A stretch of 41,006 nt of DNA, taken from NCBI GenBank assembly GCA_964521105.1, contig CAZFPO010000017.1, positions 1 to 41,006 on the forward strand. The letters run 5' to 3'. Below the pieces are notes generated by a model, which worked only from the letters and a program-made list of their open reading frames with translations, was not told the DNA's origin and made no database searches. Below, piece by piece: positions 32,096-40,915 of this stretch. Position numbers and translations under genes: made by a program. The stretch comes from JAQUGA01 sp964521105 (GTDB lineage: Bacteria > Bacteroidota > Bacteroidia > Bacteroidales > WCHB1-69). Position 1 is the stretch's first letter; every line of letters starts with the position of its first letter.

Positions 32096-33001
32096 TTATT
32101 TTTTATTCATTTCGGTTTTCACTTTCTCTCCAATTTTAAAATCATCAAGAGTATAGCCAATGCTACTATTACTGTCAACTTGAACTAATTTAATAATTTG
32201 ATTTTCATTTTCTCCAAAAAAACTTATTCCAATTCTTAGATTGTCATTTTTTCCTTTATTCAATTTAATTTTATATCTATATCCCCAATCTAAATCCACA
32301 AAATCTCTTTTTTCTTTTGTAATTTTCAAAATTGTGGCTTCAACAGGCTTTAACAAAAACAAATATTTCCATTGTATTGGAATTAATTTCAAATTAAATT
32401 TCGAATGAGCTAATTTTGGAATTGAACCAAGTTGAAGAGTCATGTAATTATTATGATAAATTTGATCATATCCCATATTGAAATCCTCTGCAAATTTAAA
32501 CCAATCATTCGTTTCTGAAGCAATGCTATCAACATCTAAATCAGAATCTATACAAACAGGGTGAGATATAAATTCATGATCTTTTTGTGAGGATAAAAGA
32601 AAAATGGTATTTCCCCAAAAAACAAAATCATATTCAGTTTTGATTTTTAAGCTATCTGCACCGTATTTTAAAATAAATCTTTTCCAGTTAGAGTGACTAC
32701 AACTTGGCAGTTCGGAATAAAACATGGAATCAGGGTTAAGTAATAATTTATGATTTTGAATGGTGAAATTGCCCAAAACGGATTCAGAAAATCCTCCACC
32801 TGTACATCCAACAAGGTGACAACGATATTTAAATTTTTTTTCGCCATACAAATGTAGGCTCATGCCATAATTAAACCCTTCATACTTGAACTTAATGGTA
32901 TCGTTTAATGCTTTATCGAAAAAACTCATGTTCTTAGTGCACTTATTTTCACATGAATAGATGAAAAGAATAACAATTATTAATGGAATTAATTTCAACA
33001 T
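32096..33001 (-). CDS. Lipoprotein of unknown function
   Basis: From the ATG at 33001 the product has 301 residues. The lipobox YSC gives a lipid-anchored Cys17 (MLKLIPLIIVILFIYSC). The mature protein is beta-rich with further Cys residues (CTKNM, CHLVGCTGGGF, ELPSCSHS, HPVCID), some probably in disulfides. No domain is recognised. A possible -7 element TAACTTTG is at 33155-33162, about 155 bp upstream. It is the only minus-strand gene of this stretch and converges on the repeat array. The gap 33002-33331 holds otherwise only AT-rich sequence and the promoter of the ankyrin gene. Confidence 0.7.
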   Translation of the reverse strand: MLKLIPLIIVILFIYSCENKCTKNMSFFDKALNDTIKFKYEGFNYGMSLHLYGEKKFKYRCHLVGCTGGGFSESVLGNFTIQNHKLLLNPDSMFYSELPSCSHSNWKRFILKYGADSLKIKTEYDFVFWGNTIFLLSSQKDHEFISHPVCIDSDLDVDSIASETNDWFKFAEDFNMGYDQIYHNNYMTLQLGSIPKLAHSKFNLKLIPIQWKYLFLLKPVEATILKITKEKRDFVDLDWGYRYKIKLNKGKNDNLRIGISFFGENENQIIKLVQVDSNSSIGYTLDDFKIGEKVKTEMNKK

Positions 33002-33271
33002 CTTCCTACCCATTAAATTTATAAATCCAGACTATCTCAAATGAGAAATTGAGAATTTCAACAAAAAATCAACTATTATTATATGACACTTGGAAAAAAA
33101 AATCATTCTTTAGGTTTAAATTTTAGTGTAACTTTATTGATAATAATCAATTTACAAAGTTAAAAATATATTGAAAACTTTATCATCTTATGGTAAAATT
33201 TATACTTGTATCAAATCACATAACATTCACCTTGCATTAAATCCATTTTAAATAAGCATAGATAATTTGAT

Positions 33272-33279
33272 TATTTTTG
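33272..33279 (+). promoter_or_regulatory. -7 element TATTTTTG of the ankyrin gene
   Basis: It matches TAnnTTTG, 53 bp before the start at 33332. Confidence 0.45.
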
Positions 33280-33331
33280 TAATCTAAAATTAAATTTTCA
33301 AAATCTTATTTCCACTAAAAATCTAATTCCC

Positions 33332-34384
33332 ATGAAAAAAAATCTCACCCACGCTAGTGCTCTATTCATTTTTGTTGTTACATTATTTGCAACTTTCAAC
33401 GTTTCGTCTCAAACCGAAGCCGATCGTAATCCACTGGGATACGCCGTATTAAAAGGCGATGTGGCTGCAGTTCAAAGTTTGCTTAAAAAAGGAGTCGATC
33501 CAAACAAAACACACGATAAAGAGACTCCTTTGGTTCTTTCGCTGAAATTAGAAAGTCCCGAAATTTTAAATCTATTATTAAATGCAAAAGGTATAAAAAT
33601 CGATGCAATGAGTACCTTTATATGGACTGGCAACGGTTCAAAGTACACTTCTACGGCATTAATCACAGCAGTTCGATACGAGAGAATTGATTTGGTTAGA
33701 ATTTTACTTGATAAAGGTGCTAACACCGAATTATTCGACAAAAATGTAACTCAACAAGGCGATGTTACGTCTACATTAACCGCTTTGATGAATGCCATCC
33801 TTTTAAACAACGACAAAGGTGTTGAAATGGCAAAAATGATTATAGAAAAATCAAAAAACATCGATATAAAATCACCCACCGACAAAGAAGGATTAACAGC
33901 TTTAGTTTTGGCAGCTCACTACCCACGATATAATGAGGTTTCAAAACTGATGATTAAAAAAGGTGCAAAACTTGAATTGCCAAATGCCGTTCAACCTTAT
34001 TATACCGCTGTAGGACAAGCAATTCTTGGCAGCAATCCGGATATGGTAAAATATTTATTGGATTTAGGAGCCAAAATTGATAACAAAACTGATAAAGCCT
34101 ATTTTCACCTAGCTATGGCTCTGGGTATCGAAAACATAAAAACCATCGAAATACTGCTAGATTATGGTATTGATCCAAATACTCGTTTTGCGTCCAGTAA
34201 ATATCCAGTAATCAATAACTGTGTGAAATGTAAAAATCCGGAAGTACTCGAATTAATGATAGCCCGTGGTGCCGACGTAAATGCAAAAGACGGCATTGGA
34301 CAAAGTGTTTTGAAATACGCGAATGGCGGTAAAAAAGTGAAGAAAAATATCGCTATTTTGAAAAAACATGGTGCTGTTGAGTAA
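33332..34384 (+). CDS. Secreted ankyrin-repeat protein
   Basis: The 350 residues begin with a signal peptide (ALFIFVVTLFATFNVSSQ), so the ankyrin array should face the periplasm. About eight repeats can be followed: NPLGYAVLKGDVAAVQSLLKKGVDPN, TPLVLSLKLESPEILNLLL, TALITAVRYERIDLVRILLDKGANTE, LTALVLAAHYPRYNEVSKLMIKKG, AVGQAILGSNPDMVKYLLDLGAKID, ENIKTIEILLDYGIDPN and NPEVLELMIARGADVN. Such proteins usually bind a partner protein. Three lipoprotein genes follow on the same strand, but the first has its own promoter. No toxin gene stands next to it, so an immunity role is unproven. Confidence 0.85.
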   Translation: MKKNLTHASALFIFVVTLFATFNVSSQTEADRNPLGYAVLKGDVAAVQSLLKKGVDPNKTHDKETPLVLSLKLESPEILNLLLNAKGIKIDAMSTFIWTGNGSKYTSTALITAVRYERIDLVRILLDKGANTELFDKNVTQQGDVTSTLTALMNAILLNNDKGVEMAKMIIEKSKNIDIKSPTDKEGLTALVLAAHYPRYNEVSKLMIKKGAKLELPNAVQPYYTAVGQAILGSNPDMVKYLLDLGAKIDNKTDKAYFHLAMALGIENIKTIEILLDYGIDPNTRFASSKYPVINNCVKCKNPEVLELMIARGADVNAKDGIGQSVLKYANGGKKVKKNIAILKKHGAVE

Positions 34385-34404
34385 ATACCTAAAAAATATT
34401 TTTA

Positions 34405-34412
34405 TATCTTTG
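34405..34412 (+). promoter_or_regulatory. -7 element TATCTTTG upstream of the lipoprotein trio
   Basis: It matches TAnnTTTG, 60 bp before the ATG at 34472. Confidence 0.5.
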
Positions 34413-34471
34413 CAATTATCGTAAATAAATTATTGCCATATTTCAAACCTTAATAAATAAAAATCACTTAC

Positions 34472-35092
34472 ATGAATCTCAAATTAATCTTCATTTTATT
34501 TTCATTTGGCTTAGTTATTACTTCGTGCAATTCGGGTGTTAAAACTGAAGAAAACAAAACCGTTGAAGTTAAAACCGTTGATACTACTTCTAAAATCGAC
34601 TATTTTTTGGTTGCAGAAAACGTTTTAAAAACAGTCAAAGAAAAGAATTTCGAAGCTTTTGTCGAATTTATTCACCCAACGGAAGGTGTTCGATTTTCAG
34701 TTTCGGCTGTTATCGAAGTAAAAACAGATAAATTGCTCAATAAAGACCAAATTCTAGATTTAAACAAATCGAAAAAGAAAACCAAATGGGGAATTCATGA
34801 AGCTATTGGTGAAGCTATTAATTTAAATATAAATGACTATTTTAGTCAGTATTTTTATGATGTTGATTATTTAAAATTAGCTAAAAAGCAACTGAATAAA
34901 ACCACCCCCAACCCTTCTTCGCCAAGCAACATTAAAGAAATTTATCCAAACTCAAATTTCGTAGAATTTTATTATGCCGGCGATGGCGACAAAAACAGTG
35001 GTTTGGATTGGAAAAATCTTACTTTAATTTTCAAAAATGAAGGAGAAAAAGTATATTTGATTGGTGTTGTTCATTCCGAATGGGCACCTTGA
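34472..35092 (+). CDS. Lipoprotein of unknown function (WG...YF..YDVDY type)
   Basis: The 206 residues start with a lipoprotein signal (MNLKLIFILFSFGLVITSC). The mature domain has blocks known to me from uncharacterised envelope proteins of Firmicutes and Bacteroidota: FIHPTEGVRFSVSAV, KWGIHEAIGEAINL, YFSQYFYDVDYLK, NFVEFYYAG and the end LTLIFKNEGEKVYLIGVVHSEW. The function is unknown. It is the first of three lipoprotein genes with gaps of 51 and 13 bp, probably one transcript from the promoter at 34405. Confidence 0.75.
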   Translation: MNLKLIFILFSFGLVITSCNSGVKTEENKTVEVKTVDTTSKIDYFLVAENVLKTVKEKNFEAFVEFIHPTEGVRFSVSAVIEVKTDKLLNKDQILDLNKSKKKTKWGIHEAIGEAINLNINDYFSQYFYDVDYLKLAKKQLNKTTPNPSSPSNIKEIYPNSNFVEFYYAGDGDKNSGLDWKNLTLIFKNEGEKVYLIGVVHSEWAP

Positions 35093-35143
35093 TATTTTTA
35101 AAAATCTTAATTTCAAAATAAATTTATCTTAGAAATAATTATC

Positions 35144-35557
35144 ATGAAAAAAATAAAACTTATCCTCACCACAATTGGTATTATGACTATAGCAATTTCA
35201 TGCACTACGGAATCAAAAAAAACGGAAGTGTTGCTTGAAACCGAAATCACAGTGAATCCGTATGAATTTGAAAAGCAAGCCACCCTTTCGGGAACCGTTC
35301 AACTTATCCCCAACACATCCGAAACCGAAATGAAATCATATATTCTGGTACTTGAAAAACCAATTAATATTGCATCTAAAAGTTCCGAATACAAGAATCA
35401 GGAGGAAGTGCAGGAAATCTTAATAAGTTTTTTAGATGAAAAAATAAATCCAGATAAATATTTGGATAAAAAAATCACGATTTCGGGAACATTAACAGCG
35501 ACACAAACCATTCACGATAAGCGTCCTGTAGGAATTTTTGATGCAATATTACAATAA
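35144..35557 (+). CDS. Small lipoprotein with OB-like fold
   Basis: The 137 residues have a lipobox (ILTTIGIMTIAISC). The mature part reads like a small OB-type barrel: ATLSGTVQLIP, SYILVLEKPINI, KKITISGTLTATQTIHDKRPVGIFDA. That resembles the secreted DUF4431-like group, in which such a sequence reports a cost-free binding fold, but the assignment is weak. It sits between two other lipoprotein genes in the same direction. Confidence 0.7.
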   Translation: MKKIKLILTTIGIMTIAISCTTESKKTEVLLETEITVNPYEFEKQATLSGTVQLIPNTSETEMKSYILVLEKPINIASKSSEYKNQEEVQEILISFLDEKINPDKYLDKKITISGTLTATQTIHDKRPVGIFDAILQ

Positions 35558-35570
35558 CTAAATTTTAAAT

Positions 35571-36230
35571 ATGAAAAAAATATTTTTTGCAATTTTTGCG
35601 GCTATTTTCATAGTTTCTTGCAATTCAAAGGACAACAAACAGACTTCAGAATCAAGTGATTCGGACAAAAAAGTGGATGAAAACAGAGTTGTAAACTTAA
35701 ATATTGAGGATAAAAAAACCTTGAATACTTTTTTTAGTAATTTTTCTGAAACAGATTTAAAATCATTTACTTTGGACAAAGGACCTAGTAACGAGGAGCT
35801 GATTCGTTTCGGAGTGATGCACAATTACATTAATAAGTTCAGTAAATTTGAGAAATTGGATGAATATAATGTAAAAATTAAAAAAGAATTGGTGGATGAA
35901 ACCTCCAAAAAATATTTTGGCAAAACAATTTTGAATCACAAAGCGATAGATGGAATCAAATTTAGCAAAGGATTTTATTCCATTCCGCTAGCTGATGGTG
36001 AGGCATATACATTTTCTCAAATCGATCAACTTTTTGACATTGGCGAACAAAAATACAGAGCCGAAGTGACTGTTTACACAGCAAGTTCTGGTTGGACTGG
36101 TGATTCACATGCTGATCCAGCTACGTACGGCAAAGAGTTAGATGGACCCAAAGTAGCTTATAAAGTAAAAGCCGTGATTTTGAAAAATGAAATAGGAAAA
36201 TATACGTTATTGGAGTATGTGAGGGAGTAA
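35571..36230 (+). CDS. Lipoprotein of unknown function
   Basis: The 219 residues start MKKIFFAIFAAIFIVSC, a lipoprotein signal. A Ser/Asp-rich linker (SKDNKQTSESSDSDKK) precedes a domain with FFSNFSETDLKSFTLD, ELIRFGVMHNYINKF, YSIPLADGEAYTFSQIDQLFDIG and YRAEVTVYTASSGWTGD. No family is recognised. It starts 13 bp after the preceding lipoprotein gene, the tightest spacing of the trio. Confidence 0.75.
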   Translation: MKKIFFAIFAAIFIVSCNSKDNKQTSESSDSDKKVDENRVVNLNIEDKKTLNTFFSNFSETDLKSFTLDKGPSNEELIRFGVMHNYINKFSKFEKLDEYNVKIKKELVDETSKKYFGKTILNHKAIDGIKFSKGFYSIPLADGEAYTFSQIDQLFDIGEQKYRAEVTVYTASSGWTGDSHADPATYGKELDGPKVAYKVKAVILKNEIGKYTLLEYVRE

Positions 36231-36350
36231 ATATTGCTTAAAATCGTTTTATAAATCATAGTAAAATATTTTTCTATTACATCTATTTTTAATGCAAAAA
36301 AAACTTCAAAATATTTTTTTTCAATAATTGACATTGGTTCGTGTTTAAAA

Positions 36351-36911
36351 TTATTGCATGTTTTTTATACTATTAATGACATTTTTTAATTCTCTTTTTT
36401 TGTATTTATAGATATCAGAACATCCAAACATCGAATTGGGATAATTTATACACATCCAATATTGATTTGATTCAATCAAAAATGAAATTAGCCCTGAAAT
36501 GCCATGTTTTTTTTTTAAAATGAATAATGCAAAATCCTTTTTAGGAGTTTTGCTAATTGATATTCTTAAGAGGTAATTACTGTTTCTAAAATCAGAAATT
36601 CGTATTGGAATAACAAAAAATGTTTGCTGATTCATCAAAATAAAAAAAATGCATGAATCAATGTTTTTATATTTATATAAATTCTGTGAAATATCATTTT
36701 CAAATAAAGTCAAGTTTTTGCTAATTTCAAAATTATAACTCCCTTTTTTATTAATAAATTCTATTGCACATGTATCTTTTATGTAATATAAGTCATGAAT
36801 AAATGTGGCTTCCTTAAAAGCATTTTCAAATTGAACTTCAATATTTACTTGACTGTATAAATTACAAAAAATCATTTCTATGAAAAATACACATATAATA
36901 ATCCTACTCAT
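36351..36911 (-). CDS. Secreted protein of unknown function
   Basis: From the ATG at 36911 the product has 186 residues with a signal peptide (MSRIIICVFFIEMIFCNLYSQ). An ATG at 36929 would add six residues and is also possible. The mature part is strand-rich and contains FFILMNQQTFFVIPIRISDF and a Cys pair (YWMCINYPNSMFGCSDIY). I know no family. It is a lone minus-strand gene beside repeat copy B. Confidence 0.6.
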   Translation of the reverse strand: MSRIIICVFFIEMIFCNLYSQVNIEVQFENAFKEATFIHDLYYIKDTCAIEFINKKGSYNFEISKNLTLFENDISQNLYKYKNIDSCIFFILMNQQTFFVIPIRISDFRNSNYLLRISISKTPKKDFALFILKKKHGISGLISFLIESNQYWMCINYPNSMFGCSDIYKYKKRELKNVINSIKNMQ

Positions 36912-37077
36912 TTTTTTTATTTTTTGCATTTTTGATTAAATCATTTGTATTGCGTTAATAAATAAGTTGATGTAGTTGTTTTATTTTTTAATATTCTCCA
37001 TATTACTCGATCATCAATTTGTAAAAATACTAAAATTTATCTTCATTTATCCTATTGATTTTTAAAATAATTTCTTC

Positions 37078-37490
37078 CACGCCCTTTAGCCGGGCAGGCT
37101 CATACTTTTTTTCATTGCCAAAAAAAGTATGCAAAAAAAAGCTAGGCAAAACTAATGCTTCCACCCGCCCTGATAAAACAAAAGAAATTCAGAAAAAGTA
37201 GTCAAACAAAAAACGCCAACGCTATTCCCTTTATTAGGTTTTTTGTTTGAAACGCAAGCGCCTTTTCCGAATTTCTAATTGTTTTATCATTCACGCCATC
37301 GTCCGACCGCACGTTTTGCCATTGCCACCGCACGATTTTAGCAATTTTAGAATTTTTAGATTTCAAAGGAATCCTCTCTTTGTTCGGATGCATCTGTTTG
37401 ATTACGCTATCGCGGTTGCTTCGCTTAGGCGAACCCTAAACCCGAAACCCAAAACAATAAACTCTAAACTCTTAATTCTTAACTCTCTCA
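37078..37490 (+). repeat. Dispersed repeat, copy B
   Basis: This is the longest copy of the family at 245-605. It shares the GCCGGGC motif, the 12-bp hairpin CATACTTTTTTT (37101-37112) / AAAAAAAGTATG (37120-37131), AAGCTAGGCAAAACTAATGC, AAACGCAAGCGCCTTTTCCG and CCGACCGCACGTTTTGCCAT. Its 3' end (TTTGTTCGGATGCATCTG, TAGGCGAACCC) is shared with copy C but not with copy A. The rest of 36912-37741 shows no gene. Confidence 0.88.
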
Positions 37491-37741
37491 GTGAGCTAGT
37501 GTCCCAAACACTCCGAATTTTAGTATTTTTTTAACAATTTTGTAAGGAATCGGATTGAAGTGTTTTTTTTGGGTTGATGGTGTTTTTTTGAAGTGCGTTT
37601 TTTTAAGGTTTGTTGAGGAACTTAAAGTAAATTGCTATAAGGTTAGCGGATTACATCGTTTAATGTTGCATTTTTTTTATTTGGTTCTTAATTTTCATGT
37701 TATTATTTAAATTCATTGTTCAATTTTTTAATATAAAGCAC

Positions 37742-38449
37742 TTACTTTTTCACGATTTTTCCTTTTAAAAACTTCAAAAAATATTGTTCAAAAAGTTGTT
37801 TTTCCACTTCTGAAATTCGTTGCATTTTTTTTATTTTTGTAATTATTTTCTGACGAACAGGTTTAGGTTTAGCTGGTATAATATATCTTTGTTCGCATAA
37901 CTCAAAATCTGCACTAAATATTATTATTTCAATCTTATTCAATTTATTTTTGATTATTATATCGAATTGAATATTCTCTTTTTCAGCATAGTTCATAGAA
38001 CTATACATAAAGTACAACCCAAATTTCATAAATGATGTATCTATGTGTGTTCTCGACTTTTCGAGACTTTCTGTTGGAAAAACAGTATCGTTTACACAAC
38101 ACACATCCGAGTACCTAAGATATGATGTGGCTATTAAATCAACTTTATCTTTACCAATCAAGTATTCTTCAACAAATAAATAACTACTTTCTCTTTTTTT
38201 TATTCTTTCATTATTTACAACAAAATCAAAATTCTTTAAATACCATTCAGAGGTGTATGTACAATTTATATAAGTATTAGGACTTTCCCGAATAAAAATA
38301 TAATAGTCTTTCCCAAAGTTGATTTTTTTAATATTTACAGCATCCTTATTGAGCGTATTGCAAGATAAAAAGACACTTGTAATAAATATAGCAGTCAGCC
38401 ATTTATAATCCTTTAATCTGCTCGATTGATTTTGATTCATATGTCTCAT
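37742..38449 (-). CDS. Lipoprotein next to the RHS tail, possible immunity partner
   Basis: The 235 residues contain a lipobox (WLTAIFITSVFLSC) after an unusually long N-terminal stretch; an ATG at 38440 is equally possible. The mature part has VDLIATSYLRYSDVCCV and IEIIIFSADFELCEQRYIIPAKP, followed by a basic helical tail (KIVKK). No family is recognised. The start overlaps the 3' end of the RHS gene by 47 bp (38 bp with the second ATG), the tight spacing typical of toxin-immunity pairs. A periplasmic lipid-anchored protein would be placed to block a toxin entering from outside. That role is inference only. Confidence 0.65.
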   Translation of the reverse strand: MRHMNQNQSSRLKDYKWLTAIFITSVFLSCNTLNKDAVNIKKINFGKDYYIFIRESPNTYINCTYTSEWYLKNFDFVVNNERIKKRESSYLFVEEYLIGKDKVDLIATSYLRYSDVCCVNDTVFPTESLEKSRTHIDTSFMKFGLYFMYSSMNYAEKENIQFDIIIKNKLNKIEIIIFSADFELCEQRYIIPAKPKPVRQKIITKIKKMQRISEVEKQLFEQYFLKFLKGKIVKK

Positions 38450-39440
38450 TTTCTATTGGTGTGGTCCATTTTAAAATATCATTCACATTTGATGGACTAA
38501 TAGGTTGTACTCCTCTAGTTATATTTCCAGATGGATCTTTTTGTTCATAAGAAAAAATACCTCCAAACAAATCATGTTCTGCAGGCGTAATAATTTTAAC
38601 AGGGTTTTTTCTAAGGAAATCATGCATTTTTTCATGCCCAATTGAGTGTGAATGATTTGATGCTATCGGACTTACTCTAATTAAAAAATCTTGTATATCA
38701 TATGACCCTTGTGCTGTTAATTCTTTTGGTGTATAATCTTTTATCAATACTACACCTCGATATCGGTCATCACCTAAAAAATTAGAAGGATCATTTTTTA
38801 ATGATTGCACTTTTTTATTAACATTATCCATATAGGTTAACTTATTATCCCCGATATCAAATGAAAAAATATTAAACTTAAAATTAACTGGCAAATTATT
38901 ATTATCTTTATAAACTTCAGAATTATATTCATAGTTAAAATCCTGTTTAATAGAATTTAATTCAACTGATGAATAACTTATACCACTATTTGAAATACCA
39001 ACATAAACATCTGATTCAACTATTCTTTTTATTGCGTGTTCGACTCCATTTATTTTAAGAAATACTATGTAATCCACACCCTCTAGTCCATCCAAATCAA
39101 TTGCAGATATTGGAGTATTACTTGCAAACTGATAAGTTGACAATTCCGGATACTTTTGTCCATAAACTATTAATGGATCAGCACTTAAAAACCTTCCAAG
39201 TCGAGTGTCATAAATTCTCATCCCATAATCCTGCTGGCTACCACCGCCTTTAACCTCATTATCATTCTCCTTACCATTAAAGCCAAACCTGTATTTTTCA
39301 CTATAAAACGTTCTTTCATCCATTGGCGAACCAAACGGATAATGAAAATTATATTTTAAAAAATTGATCAAACAGATTGTTTTTTTTTGTAAAAATACAA
39401 ATTTCTTCGATACTTTTGTCTTGACATAAAAAGTATCCAA
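38403..39440 (-). CDS. RHS C-terminal fragment with HExxH metalloprotease-like toxin domain
   Basis: The 345 residues hold only the end of an RHS polymorphic toxin. Residues 31-120 are the RHS core: HYPFG, YRFGFNGKENDNEV, QQDYGMRIYDTRLGRFLSADPL, YQFASNTPISAIDLDGLE. The variable tail (121-345) contains His269-Glu-Lys-Met-His273 (IGHEKMHDF) and EHDLFGGIF at 288, the layout of a zinc metallopeptidase. The first 30 residues are read from a dispersed palindromic repeat (39409-39437) and are not RHS-like. The shell-forming part and any secretion signal are thus missing, and the gene is a truncated orphan tail, perhaps silent or a recombination donor. It ends in the lipoprotein gene. Confidence 0.8.
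   Translation of the reverse strand: MDTFYVKTKVSKKFVFLQKKTICLINFLKYNFHYPFGSPMDERTFYSEKYRFGFNGKENDNEVKGGGSQQDYGMRIYDTRLGRFLSADPLIVYGQKYPELSTYQFASNTPISAIDLDGLEGVDYIVFLKINGVEHAIKRIVESDVYVGISNSGISYSSVELNSIKQDFNYEYNSEVYKDNNNLPVNFKFNIFSFDIGDNKLTYMDNVNKKVQSLKNDPSNFLGDDRYRGVVLIKDYTPKELTAQGSYDIQDFLIRVSPIASNHSHSIGHEKMHDFLRKNPVKIITPAEHDLFGGIFSYEQKDPSGNITRGVQPISPSNVNDILKWTTPIENETYESKSIEQIKGL
39409..39437. repeat. Hairpin GATACTTTT / AAAAGTATC at the RHS breakpoint
   Basis: GATACTTTT (39409-39417) pairs with AAAAGTATC (39429-39437) around GTCTTGACATA-type sequence. The left half, with AAAAATACAAATTTC before it, is shared with the repeat at 13437-13535. It sits where RHS homology begins. Confidence 0.7.
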
Positions 39441-39739
39441 AAAATCAAGAAAAAACGATGCTATTCTCCCCTCAAACCCTTGTTGGTGTTGTCACCAATA
39501 TGGCATAGCTAATAAATTGATAATCACATATAGTCCCTCAATTTAATCATGTTATTTTTCTAGCGAGAAAAGAAAGCGAATTGTTATTCTGCCCTATGAG
39601 TCTTAGGAGTGATTTCCCAAGACTCATAGATTTCAATTTCTAACATTTAACTCTCGACCGCTTCGAAAAACGATTATCCAAATCATTCGTTGTGAGGAAC
39701 TTGAAATTCACTAGTAATTTACTACTACATTTATTAAGA
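39441..39739. other. Gene-free stretch upstream of the RHS fragment
   Basis: It holds a small hairpin TTGGTGTTGTCACCAA near 39482-39497 and no RHS coding remnant that I can see. A further inverted motif, CTTAGGAGTGA...AGACTCATAG, appears near 39600. Confidence 0.4.
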
Positions 39740-40231
39740 TTACTTTTGATTATTTAATTTTATCATATTCTTTCTAGCTTCAACTAATACAAATTCTGGT
39801 ACTAGTTCATTTGAGAAATAATTAAATAAATTTACATAAAGATTATCATTTCGTTTAAACCATTTGCCTTCAAAATAAAAATCTCCATATCTTTCAAAAT
39901 ACAATTCAATGATTTTTGCACCAAAATACAATTTAACATATGAATTTATAAAAATATTTTCCTTATATTCTTTTATCACAGCACATTGTGATCCTATAAA
40001 AGCAATAAAGCCTTCATAGTCATAGAACTCTTCAAAAGTAAAATAGTCTGCATTTTTAATTAAAAAGAAAAACTCACTTCGTTCACTTATGTTTTCAATA
40101 GTTGTTATTGTAACATACTTTGTGTCCCATTTAACAAAACTGATCTCTACTTTTGAAATTTCTTGACTTTTTAGGTGTATGGTTAAAATTATAAAAATTA
40201 GTTGCAACCATAATTTCATACTTACTTTCAT
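39740..40231 (-). CDS. Secreted protein of unknown function
   Basis: The 163 residues begin with a signal peptide (MKLWLQLIFIILTIHLKSQ, from either ATG 40231 or ATG 40219). The mature part is very rich in Phe and Tyr (YFTFEEFYDYEGFIAFIG, YFERYGDFYFEGKWFKRN), with one Cys. No family is recognised. It stands between the RHS remnant and repeat copy C. Confidence 0.6.
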   Translation of the reverse strand: MKVSMKLWLQLIFIILTIHLKSQEISKVEISFVKWDTKYVTITTIENISERSEFFFLIKNADYFTFEEFYDYEGFIAFIGSQCAVIKEYKENIFINSYVKLYFGAKIIELYFERYGDFYFEGKWFKRNDNLYVNLFNYFSNELVPEFVLVEARKNMIKLNNQK

Positions 40232-40261
40232 AACTGTGTATTTTTTATTTTATGTTTGATT

Positions 40262-40450
40262 ATTCCTACCGCACGTTTTGCAATTGTCATTAAACGATTT
40301 TAGATTTTTTAGATTTCAAATGAATCCTCTCTTTGTTCGGATGCATCTGTTTGATTACGCTATCGCGCTTGCTTCGCTTAGGCGAACCCGAAACACAAAA
40401 CATTAAACTCGAAACTCGAAAAAACTCAAAACTTTTAATTCTAAACTCTT
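40262..40450 (+). repeat. Dispersed repeat, copy C (3' part only)
   Basis: It begins ACCGCACGTTTTGCAATTG and continues with TTTGTTCGGATGCATCTG, TTTGATTACGCTATCGCG and TTCGCTTAGGCGAACCCGAA. These match copy B closely. The hairpin-bearing 5' half is missing. It makes up most of the 345-bp gap between two minus-strand genes. Confidence 0.85.
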
Positions 40451-40576
40451 CCGCTATTACGCCATACATAACAAAGGATTAAAATGTTTTTAGGATTTTT
40501 GTCGAGTTTTTTGAAGAACAAATTTGAGACGAAATTACGAATTATTCAAGGACTTACTACAGAATTTAAGATATAC

Positions 40577-40915
40577 TTAATATTCAAGCTTTATCAATCG
40601 CCTCGATTTAACACGAACTCCATTACGTGAAGCCGGTGCCCATTCTCCCATATTCTTAAACACATTTATTACAATATCTTCACATTCTTTAGAAATATTA
40701 AAACGTTTTAATGAAACAGACTCAACACGACCATTTTCTGAAATATATAAAGCAACATAACCAAATTGAATTTCAACATTATTACTATCCTTGCAGGAGA
40801 ACAATACTGGAAATACATTACTTCTAATATATTCATTCAAACTAAAACTACTATCTCCGTAGCTAGATTCAATAAGTAATGAATCGTTTTCAATAGGCGA
40901 CATTGTTATATTCAT
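40577..40915 (-). CDS. TonB C-terminal-like domain protein, N-terminus unclear
   Basis: The 112 residues match the C-terminal domain of TonB-type energy transducers: GYVALYISENGRVESVSLKRF, a helix with CEDIVINVFKNMGEWAPASRNGVRVKSRRLIKLEY. The usual mP-W-Pa core reads MGEWAPA. No transmembrane helix is encoded from this ATG. Upstream in the same frame lies a signal-peptide-like stretch (LFCLISFVLKSQG) with no start codon before a TGA. Either a frameshift has removed the start, or a non-standard codon is used. Such short secreted TonB_C proteins are frequent beside Bacteroidota repeat regions. Confidence 0.6.
   Translation of the reverse strand: MNITMSPIENDSLLIESSYGDSSFSLNEYIRSNVFPVLFSCKDSNNVEIQFGYVALYISENGRVESVSLKRFNISKECEDIVINVFKNMGEWAPASRNGVRVKSRRLIKLEY

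Noticed and set aside
37247..37534. 95-residue plus-strand frame in repeat copy B
   Set aside because: The frame shares its first part with the one in copy A by repeat identity only, and runs into sequence that is not conserved in copy C.
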